NCBI GenBank assembly: GCA_016214035.1
Contig: JACRPF010000004.1
Coordinates: forward strand, 1-64,000
Direction: 5' to 3'
Source of the DNA: Spirochaetota bacterium
Lineage (GTDB): Bacteria > Spirochaetota > Brachyspiria > Brachyspirales > JACRPF01
Length of the DNA stretch: 64,000 nt
Positions 33,509 to 43,110 of the stretch are shown here, piece by piece. Under the pieces are notes generated by a model, which ran no database searches, was not told the origin of the DNA, and saw nothing but the letters and a program-made list of their open reading frames with translations. A program made the translations under genes and the position numbers. The stretch's first letter is position 1; each line of letters starts with the position of its first letter.

Positions 33509-34120
33509 ATGAAAACCATACTTTTTATTATTTTTCCGCTTTTGCTCGCACTGGCGGCTGACGGTCAAACCAACGGCACGAATGTCACCGCTGCGATGAA
33601 TGATGCTGCCGCCGCGGTCAACGACTATTCTCAGCGCGGGAAAACGAGCTCACCGATCAACGGATTCCGCAGCGTACAGCTCGGTCAGACCATAGCAGAA
33701 GTAGTGAACGCCGTCTATCAGGACAGATTAATGCTGTTGCCGCAGCAGTTCGTTGAACGGGACATGGACATTCAGAGTGAAAAGAATGAACGCTTTATCA
33801 ATATCAACGAAAACAAGTTCTTTAAAAGCGGTTATTTCCTGTTCAGGGCCGGCCGGCTCTACAGCATCCGGCTCGCATTCTCCGAGCATCAATTCACCTT
33901 TCTTGACCTGCATGCCGCGCTCACGAAAAAATACGGCGCGGGAAAATACAAGGATAACAACACAGTCATCTGGAGCAATAGTGGACGGGAACTGGTGCTT
34001 GAGCGGCCCTCCATCGTAAAATATTTCAACCGCGAATCCGTTTCAAATGTCATCGCCGAATACGGCGGGGTCACCGAAGACGTATCTAGCGATCGCGCAT
34101 CGCTCTTGCAGGGGCTGTAA
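33509..34120 (+). CDS. Secreted protein of unknown function
   Basis: 203 residues with a signal peptide (MKTILFIIFPLLLALAADGQ). The mature part contains SVQLGQTIAEVVNAVYQDRLML and later LRAGRLYSIRLAFSEHQFTFLDLHAALTKKYG in short blocks, a pattern seen in periplasmic proteins that compare a starting and an updated value, but no family was recognised. The gene ends three bases before a membrane-anchored deacetylase gene, followed by a lipoprotein gene, and the three likely form one envelope operon. A weak TAATAT box lies 11 bases before the ATG. Confidence 0.6.
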   Translation: MKTILFIIFPLLLALAADGQTNGTNVTAAMNDAAAAVNDYSQRGKTSSPINGFRSVQLGQTIAEVVNAVYQDRLMLLPQQFVERDMDIQSEKNERFININENKFFKSGYFLFRAGRLYSIRLAFSEHQFTFLDLHAALTKKYGAGKYKDNNTVIWSNSGRELVLERPSIVKYFNRESVSNVIAEYGGVTEDVSSDRASLLQGL

Positions 34121-34123
34121 CAT

Positions 34124-35485
34124 ATGGGCACACGAAAGAAAAAAAAGCGCGACAGAAAAACGTCCCTTAAAAAGAACGCAAACCCGGCGGTGGATGAGAC
34201 CATCAGCCGGATCCTGAGCGAAAAGAAAAAGCCGTCATCCGCTGCAAACGGCTCCATCGATGATGAGCGCGAACTGCTCGAAGCGAAAGAAGTCTTCGCG
34301 CTTTCAAAGATAGACATACAGGAACCGAAACTAAAAAAAGCCACCAAAGCGGTACGCACGATCATCCTCATTTCGCTGCCGGTCATCGGCATCCTGTCAG
34401 TACTGTTCTTCATATTCGGTCTTCCCGCGCTGCTTAAAGACAGGGAGCAGAAGATAAAGACGCTCACCAACGCCGTTGAAAAGAATTCCCGCGAACTCTC
34501 ATCGCTTCGCGAGAACGAGGAGATACAGAAAAACCTTTTATTCGATTACCGACTGCAGTTCGACCGCTACCGCATACAGGTAAAAAAAGAGAGCATCGAT
34601 TCGATAAAAGACGTTGACATGAGCGCCATCGTCGACGCAAATCTCGCGCGCTTCCGCTCAACGATAGGCACGAACCGGGGCAGAAGCATCACGCGCGGCA
34701 GCACCAAATACCGCCGCATCGCACTCACGTTCGACCTCGGCACGGGTACCGATATCGCCCAGCTGCATGCGATAGTAAAAAAGCTCGGCATTGTCGTCAC
34801 CGTGTTCATTTCGAACGAGACGCCGCGCAAAGGATCGGGCTCGCTCCTGCGCACCACTACGCTCAAACACTTCAAGCTGCTCGCCGATGCCGGCTGCGAG
34901 TTCGGTAATCATACGTGGAGCCACTACGACCTTGTCCGTTCGCTCTATGAAACATCGTATAAGACACGCGTACTGCACCCGGAATATACCACCTACCCGC
35001 TTACCGCCGAGACTATGTCCGCGCAGTTCACCGAGGTTGAAAAGAAATATTTTACCGTCACCGGAAAAAACATCTCAAAGATATGGCGCGCACCGTACGG
35101 CAAGATAGACCAGGATATCGTCAACGCGGCGGCAAGTGCCGGATACCCCGTACACGTGCTCTGGACGGTCGACCTCAACGATTATGTGCCGGAAGCAAAA
35201 AGCGTCTCTTATGACCCCGAGAAACGCACCACGGTGACCCGGCAGAACGACCAGTACTTCACCTCGGCGCAGATGCTCGCGTATCTCATCAACCGGGAAA
35301 AAACGGACCCGCTCGGCATGAACGGCGTGATCACGCTCTGTCACCTCGGTTCCGCCAGGGAAAAAGACAAAATGATTGATATGCTGCCGAAATTCATCGA
35401 ACACTACCTGAAACGCGGCTATAAGTTCGTCACGGTATCGGACATCATCGGCGAAGAGCCGAAGCACTATATACATCTGAAGTAA
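34124..35485 (+). CDS. Membrane-anchored polysaccharide deacetylase-like protein with basic N-terminus
   Basis: 453 residues. A lysine/arginine-rich cytoplasmic N-terminus (GTRKKKKRDRKTSLKK) is followed by a transmembrane helix (about 78-100), a coiled-coil-like stretch (about 105-155) and a NodB domain. The metal-binding histidines are present in GNHTWSHYDL (near 260), and APYGK matches motif 3. The motif 1 TFDDG is TFDLG here (near 201), so the second aspartate is replaced by leucine; which acid does the job, if any, is unclear. It probably acts on peptidoglycan or another envelope glycan. Starts three bases after the previous gene. Confidence 0.78.
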   Translation: MGTRKKKKRDRKTSLKKNANPAVDETISRILSEKKKPSSAANGSIDDERELLEAKEVFALSKIDIQEPKLKKATKAVRTIILISLPVIGILSVLFFIFGLPALLKDREQKIKTLTNAVEKNSRELSSLRENEEIQKNLLFDYRLQFDRYRIQVKKESIDSIKDVDMSAIVDANLARFRSTIGTNRGRSITRGSTKYRRIALTFDLGTGTDIAQLHAIVKKLGIVVTVFISNETPRKGSGSLLRTTTLKHFKLLADAGCEFGNHTWSHYDLVRSLYETSYKTRVLHPEYTTYPLTAETMSAQFTEVEKKYFTVTGKNISKIWRAPYGKIDQDIVNAAASAGYPVHVLWTVDLNDYVPEAKSVSYDPEKRTTVTRQNDQYFTSAQMLAYLINREKTDPLGMNGVITLCHLGSAREKDKMIDMLPKFIEHYLKRGYKFVTVSDIIGEEPKHYIHLK

Positions 35486-35496
35486 GGAGACAGCCC

Positions 35497-35973
35497 ATGA
35501 AAAAAAACGCACAAAAAAACATCATCGCTTTCGTCACGACCGTAGGATTTACGATTGCTGTTATTACGGGATGCAGCCGTTTCTCATCGGAAGCCCCGAT
35601 CCGTGAAATCCCCGGCGTTACCGGTACCGAGGAGTTGAAAGTAGTATCCCGTCTTGAACGGTTTTTGTCACTCGGCTATTCAAGCAAAGAGATACGGACG
35701 GCATACAATGAATATTTTTCGTCAAAATACAAGGCGCGACTTGCGGCCACACGCGGAATATCGAACGCGGAAAGCTATGTGCGCTCAAACCCCTATATCG
35801 ATTTCGAGTTTGTAACATCCATAGAAACCGTCAAGGAAGTGCGTATCGAAGGGAACACCGCCCGCGTTGAAGCGCTGACCATCGTGTATGACCTGAACGA
35901 AAAAAAGAACGACATCGAAAAGCAGGTTTTCCTCCTTGAAAAGGAAAACGGCAAGTGGGTCTGCAGCTTCTGA
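35497..35973 (+). CDS. Lipoprotein of unknown function
   Basis: 158 residues. The N-terminus has a lysine-rich n-region, a hydrophobic core and a lipobox AVITGC, so lipidation at Cys26 is expected. The rest has an N-terminal helical segment (RLERFLSLGYSSKEIRTAYNEYFSSKYK) and a C-terminal beta-rich part ending VFLLEKENGKWVCSF, the look of NTF2-like domains of the DUF4878/Lumazine-binding sort, but this is only a resemblance. AAGGAG precedes the ATG. Third gene of the unit beginning at 33509. Confidence 0.65.
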   Translation: MKKNAQKNIIAFVTTVGFTIAVITGCSRFSSEAPIREIPGVTGTEELKVVSRLERFLSLGYSSKEIRTAYNEYFSSKYKARLAATRGISNAESYVRSNPYIDFEFVTSIETVKEVRIEGNTARVEALTIVYDLNEKKNDIEKQVFLLEKENGKWVCSF

Positions 35974-35982
35974 CGACGGCAG

Positions 35983-37494
35983 TTATGCCAGGGTATTCTT
36001 TGACGTGTAGGGAATGCCGTATTTTTTACAAAGCAGATTAGCGGCAATCCTGCCGGACTCATATATCGTCGGCAACCCGCTTCCCGGATGTGTTCCGCCG
36101 CCGACAATATAGGTATTGTCGACCTCGTCGAGTTTATTATGCGGCCGGAAATACAGCATCTGTCCGAGATTATGCGCCAGATTGAACGTGGCGCCGTTGT
36201 ACACGTTGTAATCCGACAGCCATTCGTCCGGTGTGATGATATGCTCCCGCTTGATATGTTTTCGCAGATCTTTCATCGGCGTCTTCCGCTCGATAGTGTC
36301 CAGAACAATATCGCGAAACGCGTCACGCTCGCGCTTCCAGTCTATGCTGCCGGTAAGGTTTGCCACAGGCACGAGAACGTACAGCGCGCTGTGCCCCTGA
36401 GGCGCAAGCGTCTTGTCATTGACCGATGCGTTACGCACATACAACGATGTGTCTTTTGAAAGTACGCGGCGTTTGAAAATATCGCTGACATTCGACTTAT
36501 AATCGTCGGCGAAATAGATGGCATGATGCGGCATTGTATATTTCTTGTCTACGCCGAGATACATCATGAATATCGAGCACGAATACTTCTTTTTCGCGAG
36601 CTTCGGACGTGTGTACTGCTTTATTTCGCCGTCACGGAACAGATTCGTCATTGCATAGGAAAAATCGGCATTGATGATAACGTCATCCGCCATGATTCGC
36701 TCGCCGCTCGAAAGCTCAACACCTTTCGCCTTGCGGTCCTCGGTGATAATGCGTTTCACCGGAGCTTTCAGCCGAATCGTCCCGCCGTGTTCCTTGACCA
36801 CCTTCGCCATGGCGTCGGCAATCTTCGAAAGACCGCCCTCCGTGTGCCATACCCCGAACGCATGCTCGATGTACGATATTATTGTAAACGCGCCCGGGCA
36901 CTCCCACGGCGACATCCCGAGATATTTAGCCTGAAACGTGAAGGTAAGCGCGAGACGTTCGTTTGAAAAATATCCCTTAAGCACATCCATGAGCGACCTG
37001 CCGAGGGAAAAATGCATGAACGCCCTGCGGAAGTTTTTGGATAGAAAATCAAGCGGTGAACTGTATGTCTTCTGCAGACACGGATACATGAGCTCAAAAC
37101 GCTTTTTTTCATACGCTTTGTACCTATCAAGCCCCGCGCTCTCGCCGGGGAAAAGCCGCTCTATCTCCTTTTTCATCTTTTTATGGTCCGATGCGGGCTC
37201 AAAATACTTCCCGTCGCCGAATGCAAGCCGGTACATCGGATCGAGTTTTTTAAATTTCAGATAATCGTTGGAATCACGGCCTGCTTCGGCGAATACCTCG
37301 TCAAGTACTTCACGGAGCATGAGAAACGTGGGACCTGTATCGAACGTGTATTTCCCGAGCTTTACCGCCTTATTACGTCCGCCGACAACGGCATCCTTCT
37401 CGCACATCGTCACCCTGCAGCCGCGCGCGGCCAAAAGCATTCCCGCGGCAAGCCCGCCGGGACCTGCACCGACGATAACAACATGTTTTTTCAT
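35983..37494 (-). CDS. CrtI-family phytoene desaturase-like oxidoreductase
   Basis: 503 residues from the ATG at 37494: GGAGG lies six bases before it, whereas the ATG two codons earlier directly abuts the ribosome-binding site. The FAD-binding GxGxxG (VGAGPGGLAAG) is at about 7-17, and the C-terminal signature GGGTHPGSGLPTIYESGRIAA is that of CrtI-type carotene desaturases and related FAD enzymes. It would insert double bonds in phytoene or diapophytoene, but no phytoene synthase or other carotenoid gene is in the window, and related enzymes (carotene isomerases, retinol saturases) share the motifs. Single gene, convergent with the lipoprotein gene. Confidence 0.82.
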   Translation of the reverse strand: MKKHVVIVGAGPGGLAAGMLLAARGCRVTMCEKDAVVGGRNKAVKLGKYTFDTGPTFLMLREVLDEVFAEAGRDSNDYLKFKKLDPMYRLAFGDGKYFEPASDHKKMKKEIERLFPGESAGLDRYKAYEKKRFELMYPCLQKTYSSPLDFLSKNFRRAFMHFSLGRSLMDVLKGYFSNERLALTFTFQAKYLGMSPWECPGAFTIISYIEHAFGVWHTEGGLSKIADAMAKVVKEHGGTIRLKAPVKRIITEDRKAKGVELSSGERIMADDVIINADFSYAMTNLFRDGEIKQYTRPKLAKKKYSCSIFMMYLGVDKKYTMPHHAIYFADDYKSNVSDIFKRRVLSKDTSLYVRNASVNDKTLAPQGHSALYVLVPVANLTGSIDWKRERDAFRDIVLDTIERKTPMKDLRKHIKREHIITPDEWLSDYNVYNGATFNLAHNLGQMLYFRPHNKLDEVDNTYIVGGGTHPGSGLPTIYESGRIAANLLCKKYGIPYTSKNTLA

Positions 37495-37536
37495 CAACAT
37501 CCTCCAGGTACATCACGTAGTGCGAATCGGTGACGT

Positions 37537-39885
37537 TCAGGTATTCTCAGGGGAAGGTATTGCCTTTGCGGCAGCATCTCCATTTCCGGACAAGAGCGGC
37601 CGGCCGGGTGCTGCGCCCTCAATCCTGTAGCGGCCTATCTCATCCTCAAGCACACCAATCGCCTGGGATGTCTTTGTGGTGAGCATGAGCACTTCCTGTA
37701 TGGCCTTATTAATCTCTTCACCGCCCAGTCCCATTTCCTGCATGCTCTTGGTATTCTCATCCGAAAGCGCCTTGAGCTTCCCGAGCGATTCAGCGCTGGT
37801 TTTCAGAAAAATCTGAAACTGCTGAAAATCCGCCTGGACCATGCCGAGTTTCTCGTTCACCGATTCATAGGTGGTCTTCACCATGCCCGACGTGTCTGAA
37901 ATCGATCCGATGGCCGAAAGCATCTCCTGCGTGCCGTGCATCTCTTCATCGGATGCATTCTTTATCTGCGTGACTATCTCACGGATCCGAGACGACTGCG
38001 ACGAGACCATTTCAAAGTTCGACTCGGTCGCCTTAAGCTCCTCGGCGGTTGCAACGATGCTTTTCTCTATCTCGCGCAGTGAACGTTTCGCCTCATCCGC
38101 CTGCTGATTGGACATATCGGACAGCTTGCGTATCTCCTCCGCGACAACGGCGAACCCTTTGCCGTGTTCGCCCGCATGCGCCGCTTCTATCGCCGCATTC
38201 ATGGCGAGAAGATTAGTCTGCGAGGCTATCGTCGCGATAAGCGACACAAACTCGCTGATCGTTGAAACACTTGCAAGCACCGTCTCCATGTTCTCCGCGG
38301 TCCGTTCGATGAGGTCGCGGCTTTCGGTTGATACCGAGGAAAGCTGTTCCGCGGAGCTGTTCGCGTCCGTGGCAACCGTGGCGAGCATACGGGCAGTGGC
38401 ATTCATCTCCTCGATTGACGCGGCCATCTGGCTGATACTCGCCGCGTTGCCCTCGATCATCTGCTTGAGTTTTCCCGTATCATGGAGCAGGGTGCCGATG
38501 TTCTCGACAATGATGCCGCTTACGCCGTTCACCCGCTGATTGTCACGCGACGTCTGTTCCACCAGCGCAAACTGCGCCGCAATATTTTTTTCGACGGATT
38601 TCACCGTTGCCGTCATCTGCGTAGTTGCTGACGCGCTTTCATTCATGTTCGCCGCAAGTACTTCGCTCTGTTTACGTGTCGCACGCACGCTGTCGCGCAC
38701 TTTAAGAAAAAAGCCCTGTATCACATCAGCAAAGCGGTTGAATGACACGGACAGCATGCCGATCTCATCGCGCGATTTCACCGGCAGGCGCCTGGTCAGG
38801 TCTCCCGTACCGCTCGCGACATCGCCGAAAACGGCGGCAAGCTGTTTGAGCGGCGTTGTGAGCGCAAAGCCGAACAACAGCGAAACACCCAGCATTACAG
38901 CCAGTAATAAAACCGACACGATTACCAAAAGGGAACGCAGCCCCTGAGAAACTTTATTGATATCATCCATATAATTACTCACGGCGACGATCCAGTTCAT
39001 ATCGGGAATTGACATGAATCGATACAGTTTTATCCTGTCTTTACCGTCATTTGCCTTTGACGCCTGCGCTGCTGTGATAAAACCATCCTTCTGCTTTACC
39101 ATCGCCTCGTGTTGCGGCGTGAGACGTATTGTCCCTTCAATATTTTTATCGGGATGATGCACCTGCCGTTTTTCCGCATCGAATATTTCCGCATAGCCCG
39201 CAGCCCCTATTTTTTTATTTATAAGGACATTGATGCTATCGATCAATTCATCTTCCTTTGTGCCCACATACAAAGCGCCAATTATCGTACCGCTCTTATC
39301 CCGAAGCGGTTTGTAACCTGCGACATACCACGATGAAACGACAAATGCACGCCCGTAGTAATCATTTCCGAGCATTATCGATTTATATACCGGAGAATCG
39401 ACCGGAATATATGTACCGACAGCGCTGGAGCCGTCTTCTCTTTTAACCGTTGTCGATACGCGAAGCAGTCCTTTTTCAAAACGCTGGAAAATTGTGACGG
39501 ATCCGCCAAGGATATTCGTCAGCTTTTCAACCTGTGTGTTCATTTTGGATACGGTTTCACTCCCGTGTCTCATCACGGGAAGAGACGCTATGCCGTTCTC
39601 GTGCGTTATCTGATCCTCGATGACATATTCAATCTTTTTACGCTGATCGATAGCGATGTCGGAGCCGATTATCTTTGACGCTATCACAAGACTTTTACGT
39701 TGCTGGTCGATAGCCTGATTGACAACGGATACAATCTCACTGCAATTGGCTGTCATCACCTGTTGTGCTGACTGTCCCGCGAGCCGCCCTACGATAGTAT
39801 TACTTGTAATGCCTATTGCCACATTCCCGATGACTGCAGCGAGACACATAACGATGGTAATTTTTGCCCGAACACTGAGGTTCAT
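37537..39885 (-). CDS. Methyl-accepting chemotaxis protein with Cache_3-Cache_2-type sensor
   Basis: 782 residues from the ATG at 39885; GGGGAG is six bases upstream, and the ATG two codons earlier abuts it. Transmembrane helix 1 is about 8-30, then a periplasmic Cache region (about 33-310) with [19 protein letters not shown] and [18 protein letters not shown], transmembrane helix 2 (about 315-340), HAMP (about 342-395) and the cytoplasmic signalling coiled coil with the conserved hairpin tip [17 protein letters not shown]. No C-terminal CheR-tethering pentapeptide is seen. It should sense a small molecule and signal through CheA/CheW encoded elsewhere. Confidence 0.93.
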   Translation of the reverse strand: MNLSVRAKITIVMCLAAVIGNVAIGITSNTIVGRLAGQSAQQVMTANCSEIVSVVNQAIDQQRKSLVIASKIIGSDIAIDQRKKIEYVIEDQITHENGIASLPVMRHGSETVSKMNTQVEKLTNILGGSVTIFQRFEKGLLRVSTTVKREDGSSAVGTYIPVDSPVYKSIMLGNDYYGRAFVVSSWYVAGYKPLRDKSGTIIGALYVGTKEDELIDSINVLINKKIGAAGYAEIFDAEKRQVHHPDKNIEGTIRLTPQHEAMVKQKDGFITAAQASKANDGKDRIKLYRFMSIPDMNWIVAVSNYMDDINKVSQGLRSLLVIVSVLLLAVMLGVSLLFGFALTTPLKQLAAVFGDVASGTGDLTRRLPVKSRDEIGMLSVSFNRFADVIQGFFLKVRDSVRATRKQSEVLAANMNESASATTQMTATVKSVEKNIAAQFALVEQTSRDNQRVNGVSGIIVENIGTLLHDTGKLKQMIEGNAASISQMAASIEEMNATARMLATVATDANSSAEQLSSVSTESRDLIERTAENMETVLASVSTISEFVSLIATIASQTNLLAMNAAIEAAHAGEHGKGFAVVAEEIRKLSDMSNQQADEAKRSLREIEKSIVATAEELKATESNFEMVSSQSSRIREIVTQIKNASDEEMHGTQEMLSAIGSISDTSGMVKTTYESVNEKLGMVQADFQQFQIFLKTSAESLGKLKALSDENTKSMQEMGLGGEEINKAIQEVLMLTTKTSQAIGVLEDEIGRYRIEGAAPGRPLLSGNGDAAAKAIPSPENT

Positions 39886-39913
39886 GATCATCTCCCCGGT
39901 TTGTCTTCACATA

Positions 39914-39942
39914 ACAATATAGTAAAAACCTTACTTCGTCAA
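39914..39942 (-). promoter_or_regulatory. Promoter of the chemoreceptor gene
   Basis: Minus-strand TTGACG (39937-39942), 17 bp, TATTGT (39914-39919); an overlapping TATATT would give 15-bp spacing. Confidence 0.5.
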
Positions 39943-39984
39943 TAGAAACGCAGCTATAGCCCTGTTTTTTTCGATGTTTCGGTA

Positions 39985-39990
39985 TATAGT
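39985..39990 (+). promoter_or_regulatory. -10 element placing +1 on the photolyase ATG
   Basis: TATAGT ends six bases before the ATG at 39997; no Shine-Dalgarno sequence is present, and the -35 is not recognisable. A leaderless mRNA is predicted. Confidence 0.35.
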
Positions 39991-39996
39991 TCCCGC

Positions 39997-41355
39997 ATGA
40001 GCATTCATCCGGGCCGTATCCATACGCTTACACCGCTTCCATACACCGGAGGTCCCGTCGCCTACTGGATGTCGCGCGATCAGCGCGCGGACGACAATTG
40101 GGCCCTTATCCACGCCCGGAACAGCGCAATGGCATCGCGTGCTTCTTTCCGTGTCATATTCACGCTTGCACCGTCATTTCTGAACGCGACGTCGAGGCAT
40201 TATCAATTCATGCTCACGGGCCTCTGCGAGACCGAGCGGGCGCTTGCCGAACGTAACATCCCGATGTACGTAATACTCGGCGACCCGGCTGAAATCATAC
40301 TGCAATTCATCCGAAAACACGCAATAAAGCTCCTGGTAACCGATTTCGACCCGATACGCATCAAACAGCGGTGGTGCGCACGGATTGCATCATCGGCCGC
40401 CATACCGTTCCATGAAATTGACGCGCATAACATCGTCCCCTGCCGTTTTGTTTCACAGAAAAAAGAATTCGCGGCCCGGACGATACGCCCGAAAATAAAC
40501 CGCCTGCTCGATTCATTCCTGACACCCTTCCCGAAACCGGCCAGCATGCCGTCAGCCAATATGCGGGGACATCGGCGGAACAATTGGGACGCGATAGCAT
40601 CATCTCGTAATACAACCATGACTGCCCCCGAGATTAACTGGATAGTCCCCGGTGCCCGTGCAGCGCATACGCGGCTTACAGCTGTAATCAAAACGACCCT
40701 GAAACGGTATCATCATGATGCGAACGACCCCGCGCTCGATGCGGCATCGCGCCTGTCGCCGTATCTGCACTTCGGACAGCTTTCGGCGCAGCGCGTAGCA
40801 CTTTCGGTTGATACCGCCGCTGATGTCCCGCCGGAAGCGAAGGAATCATTTCTTGAACAGCTTATCGTCCGGCGTGAGCTGGCTGATAACTTCTGCCTCA
40901 ATGAAAAGCACTACGACATTCCCGCCGGTTTCCCCGCATGGGCGAAAAGAACACTTGCAAAGCACGCAAAGGACAAGCGTGAATATCTGTATACCTATAA
41001 ACTGTTCGAAGAAGCAAAAACGCATGACGCGCTCTGGAACGCAGCGCAGACACAGCTTCGCCGCGAAGGATACATGCACGGATACATGCGCATGTATTGG
41101 GCGAAAAAGATACTCGAATGGACGCGATCTCCGGCCGAAGCAATGCGCATCGCCGTAAGGCTCAACGACACCTGGCAGCTTGACGGGCGCGATCCGAACG
41201 GCTATACAGGCATCGCATGGTCCGTCGGCGGTGTACACGACAGACCCTGGGGCGAGCATCCGGTATTCGGTCAGATCAGATACATGAACTATAACGGCTG
41301 CAAATCGAAATTCGATATCGCAAAATACATTGAACGTTATGGAGCATCGACATGA
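39997..41355 (+). CDS. phr: Class II CPD photolyase
   Basis: 452 residues, normal for class II deoxyribodipyrimidine photolyases. The N-terminal alpha/beta domain begins with the class II mark YWMSRDQRADDNWAL (about 23-37). The C-terminal FAD domain contains LSPYLHFGQLS, EGYMHGYMRMYWAKKILEW and LNDTWQLDGRDPNGYTGIAWSVGG. It splits cyclobutane pyrimidine dimers with light, so the organism or its ancestors live in lit habitats. The gene overlaps thiE by four bases (ATGA) and appears to start from a leaderless transcript. Confidence 0.95.
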   Translation: MSIHPGRIHTLTPLPYTGGPVAYWMSRDQRADDNWALIHARNSAMASRASFRVIFTLAPSFLNATSRHYQFMLTGLCETERALAERNIPMYVILGDPAEIILQFIRKHAIKLLVTDFDPIRIKQRWCARIASSAAIPFHEIDAHNIVPCRFVSQKKEFAARTIRPKINRLLDSFLTPFPKPASMPSANMRGHRRNNWDAIASSRNTTMTAPEINWIVPGARAAHTRLTAVIKTTLKRYHHDANDPALDAASRLSPYLHFGQLSAQRVALSVDTAADVPPEAKESFLEQLIVRRELADNFCLNEKHYDIPAGFPAWAKRTLAKHAKDKREYLYTYKLFEEAKTHDALWNAAQTQLRREGYMHGYMRMYWAKKILEWTRSPAEAMRIAVRLNDTWQLDGRDPNGYTGIAWSVGGVHDRPWGEHPVFGQIRYMNYNGCKSKFDIAKYIERYGAST

Positions 41356-41969
41356 AGTTCGCGTTTCCATCGCCGCTCTATTGCATCACCGATGAAAGTC
41401 TTTCACGCGGGAGAGATAACATCTCGGTCATCCGCATGATGCTCTCAGCCGGCGTGAAGATCATCCAATACCGTGAAAAAAACAAGTCGATGCGCGACAA
41501 ATATACCGAGTGCGTACTGATCCGCAGACTCACCGCGGACGCGAAAGCTCTGTTCATCGTGAACGATGACATTCATCTGGCGCTTGCCGTACACGCGGAC
41601 GGCGTGCATATCGGCCAGCATGACATGCCCTGTGATGTTGTTCGCGGGCTGGTAACGGATATGATACTCGGGCTATCCATTGAAACAGCGGCGCAGTTGA
41701 ACGATCCTGCCGCATCGTCAGCGGATTATTTCGGTGTAGGTCCCGTCTTCAGCACCGCCACAAAACCGGACGCGGCAGCACCGCTCGGTCTCGAGGGGCT
41801 GACCGGAATCGTCCGCATGACTGATAAACCGGTGGTTGCCATCGGCGGCATCAAAGAATCGAATATGACGGATATTCTGAAAACCGGAGCGCACTGTGCC
41901 GCTGTCATATCAGATATTGTCGGCGCAGACGATATACCCGCAAAGATTAAGCGTCTACTGACACGTTAA
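41352..41969 (+). CDS. thiE: Thiamine-phosphate synthase
   Basis: 205 residues, TIM barrel. Joins HMP-pyrophosphate and the thiazole phosphate to form thiamine phosphate. Family segments: IQYREKNKS (pyrophosphate contact, about 36-44), LFIVNDDIHLA (about 72-82), DGVHIGQHDM (about 89-98), DYFGVGPVFSTATK (about 130-143) and VAIGGI near 165. Its ATG overlaps the photolyase stop, so it is translated from the photolyase mRNA; there is no TPP riboswitch in front of the unit and no other thi gene in the window, an unusual arrangement. Confidence 0.93.
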   Translation: MKFAFPSPLYCITDESLSRGRDNISVIRMMLSAGVKIIQYREKNKSMRDKYTECVLIRRLTADAKALFIVNDDIHLALAVHADGVHIGQHDMPCDVVRGLVTDMILGLSIETAAQLNDPAASSADYFGVGPVFSTATKPDAAAPLGLEGLTGIVRMTDKPVVAIGGIKESNMTDILKTGAHCAAVISDIVGADDIPAKIKRLLTR

Positions 41970-42000
41970 CTACCGCGGGCACGTAGCGGACAACGGCATA

Positions 42001-43050
42001 TTAATCGATGTGACTCAGATCCACATGACAGTACCCGCCGGGGTTCTTGTCGAGATAGTCCTGGTGATATTCTTCCGCGCTGAAAAACTGCTTCGCCGGT
42101 ATGATTTCCGTGACAATCTTTTTCTTGAATCGTCCCGACTTTTCAAGTTCGGCTTTCGCCTTTTCCGCCGCCGCTTTCTGTTCCGGTGTTGTGTATATGA
42201 TAAGTGACCGGTACTGTGTACCGACATCATTGCCCTGTCTGTTCAGCTGCGTCGGGTCATGCAGTTTCCAGAAATGATACAGAAGCCGTTCGTAGCTTAC
42301 CGCCGAAGGGTCGAATGTCACCTCGACAGCCTCGGCATGCCGTGTGGTACCCGTACATACCTCTTCATAGGTGGGATTTAGCTTATCACCGCCGGTATAT
42401 CCCGCTCTCGTGGAGACAACGCCTTTCACGCGTTTGTAATACGCCTCAACGCCCCAGAAACATCCGGCAGCAAAAACCGCCGTCTGTGTTTTCCTTCCCT
42501 GTTTTTTCTGATGTGCGGGGAACAGCGAAAGATACGCGCCGTACCCTTTTGCGGACAGTTCCTCAACCGGAATGAATTTCAGCGCCGCCGAATTGATGCA
42601 GTATCTGAGCCCCGTCGGCTGCGGTCCGTCCTCGAATACATGTCCCAGATGCGCGTCGGCGTAGGCGCTTCTCGCCTCGGTGCGCACCATGCCGTAGCTC
42701 GTGTCGGATTTTGTAACAATCGCATGCTTGTCGATAGGCTGCGTAAAACTGGGCCAGCCTGAGCCCGAATCGAATTTATCCGTGGAGCTGAACAGCGGTT
42801 TGCCGGAGACGATATCCACATAAATCCCTTCGCGATGATTGTCCCAATATTCATTATGGAACGCCATCTCCGTTCCGTTCTCACATACCACTTTGTACTG
42901 CTCGGCGGTAAGACGCTTTTTCAGCTCGCCCTTTGACGCCGCGGCATTGGCATCTCCGTCTTTTTTGTCTTTCATGGATTTATCTCCCGTGCCCGCGGAC
43001 AATACCGCCGCGAGCAGCGTGCAGAGGATCAACGTCATCGATGATTTCAT
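42001..43050 (-). CDS. msrBA: Exported MsrB-MsrA fusion methionine sulfoxide reductase
   Basis: 349 residues. A signal peptide ([18 protein letters not shown]) is followed by a lysine-rich linker, an MsrB domain (about 40-165) with catalytic Cys151 in GLRYCINS, and an MsrA domain (about 188-345) with GCFWG (Cys197). Together they repair both methionine sulfoxide epimers in exported proteins. The order B then A is the reverse of the better-known PilB-type A-B fusions. The zinc-binding CxxC pairs of many MsrBs are missing ([11 protein letters not shown]), as in zinc-free forms. Single gene with a GAGTA-type weak ribosome-binding site. Confidence 0.93.
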   Translation of the reverse strand: MKSSMTLILCTLLAAVLSAGTGDKSMKDKKDGDANAAASKGELKKRLTAEQYKVVCENGTEMAFHNEYWDNHREGIYVDIVSGKPLFSSTDKFDSGSGWPSFTQPIDKHAIVTKSDTSYGMVRTEARSAYADAHLGHVFEDGPQPTGLRYCINSAALKFIPVEELSAKGYGAYLSLFPAHQKKQGRKTQTAVFAAGCFWGVEAYYKRVKGVVSTRAGYTGGDKLNPTYEEVCTGTTRHAEAVEVTFDPSAVSYERLLYHFWKLHDPTQLNRQGNDVGTQYRSLIIYTTPEQKAAAEKAKAELEKSGRFKKKIVTEIIPAKQFFSAEEYHQDYLDKNPGGYCHVDLSHID

Positions 43051-43110
43051 ATACGTACTCCTCGATAGAAGTATAATAATCCGCCGGCGAAAGTCAAAAT
43101 ACAGCGCAGG

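Noticed and set aside
41340-41360. TPP riboswitch for thiE
   Set aside because: thiE begins inside the photolyase stop region, and no THI-box sequence is present before the photolyase gene.
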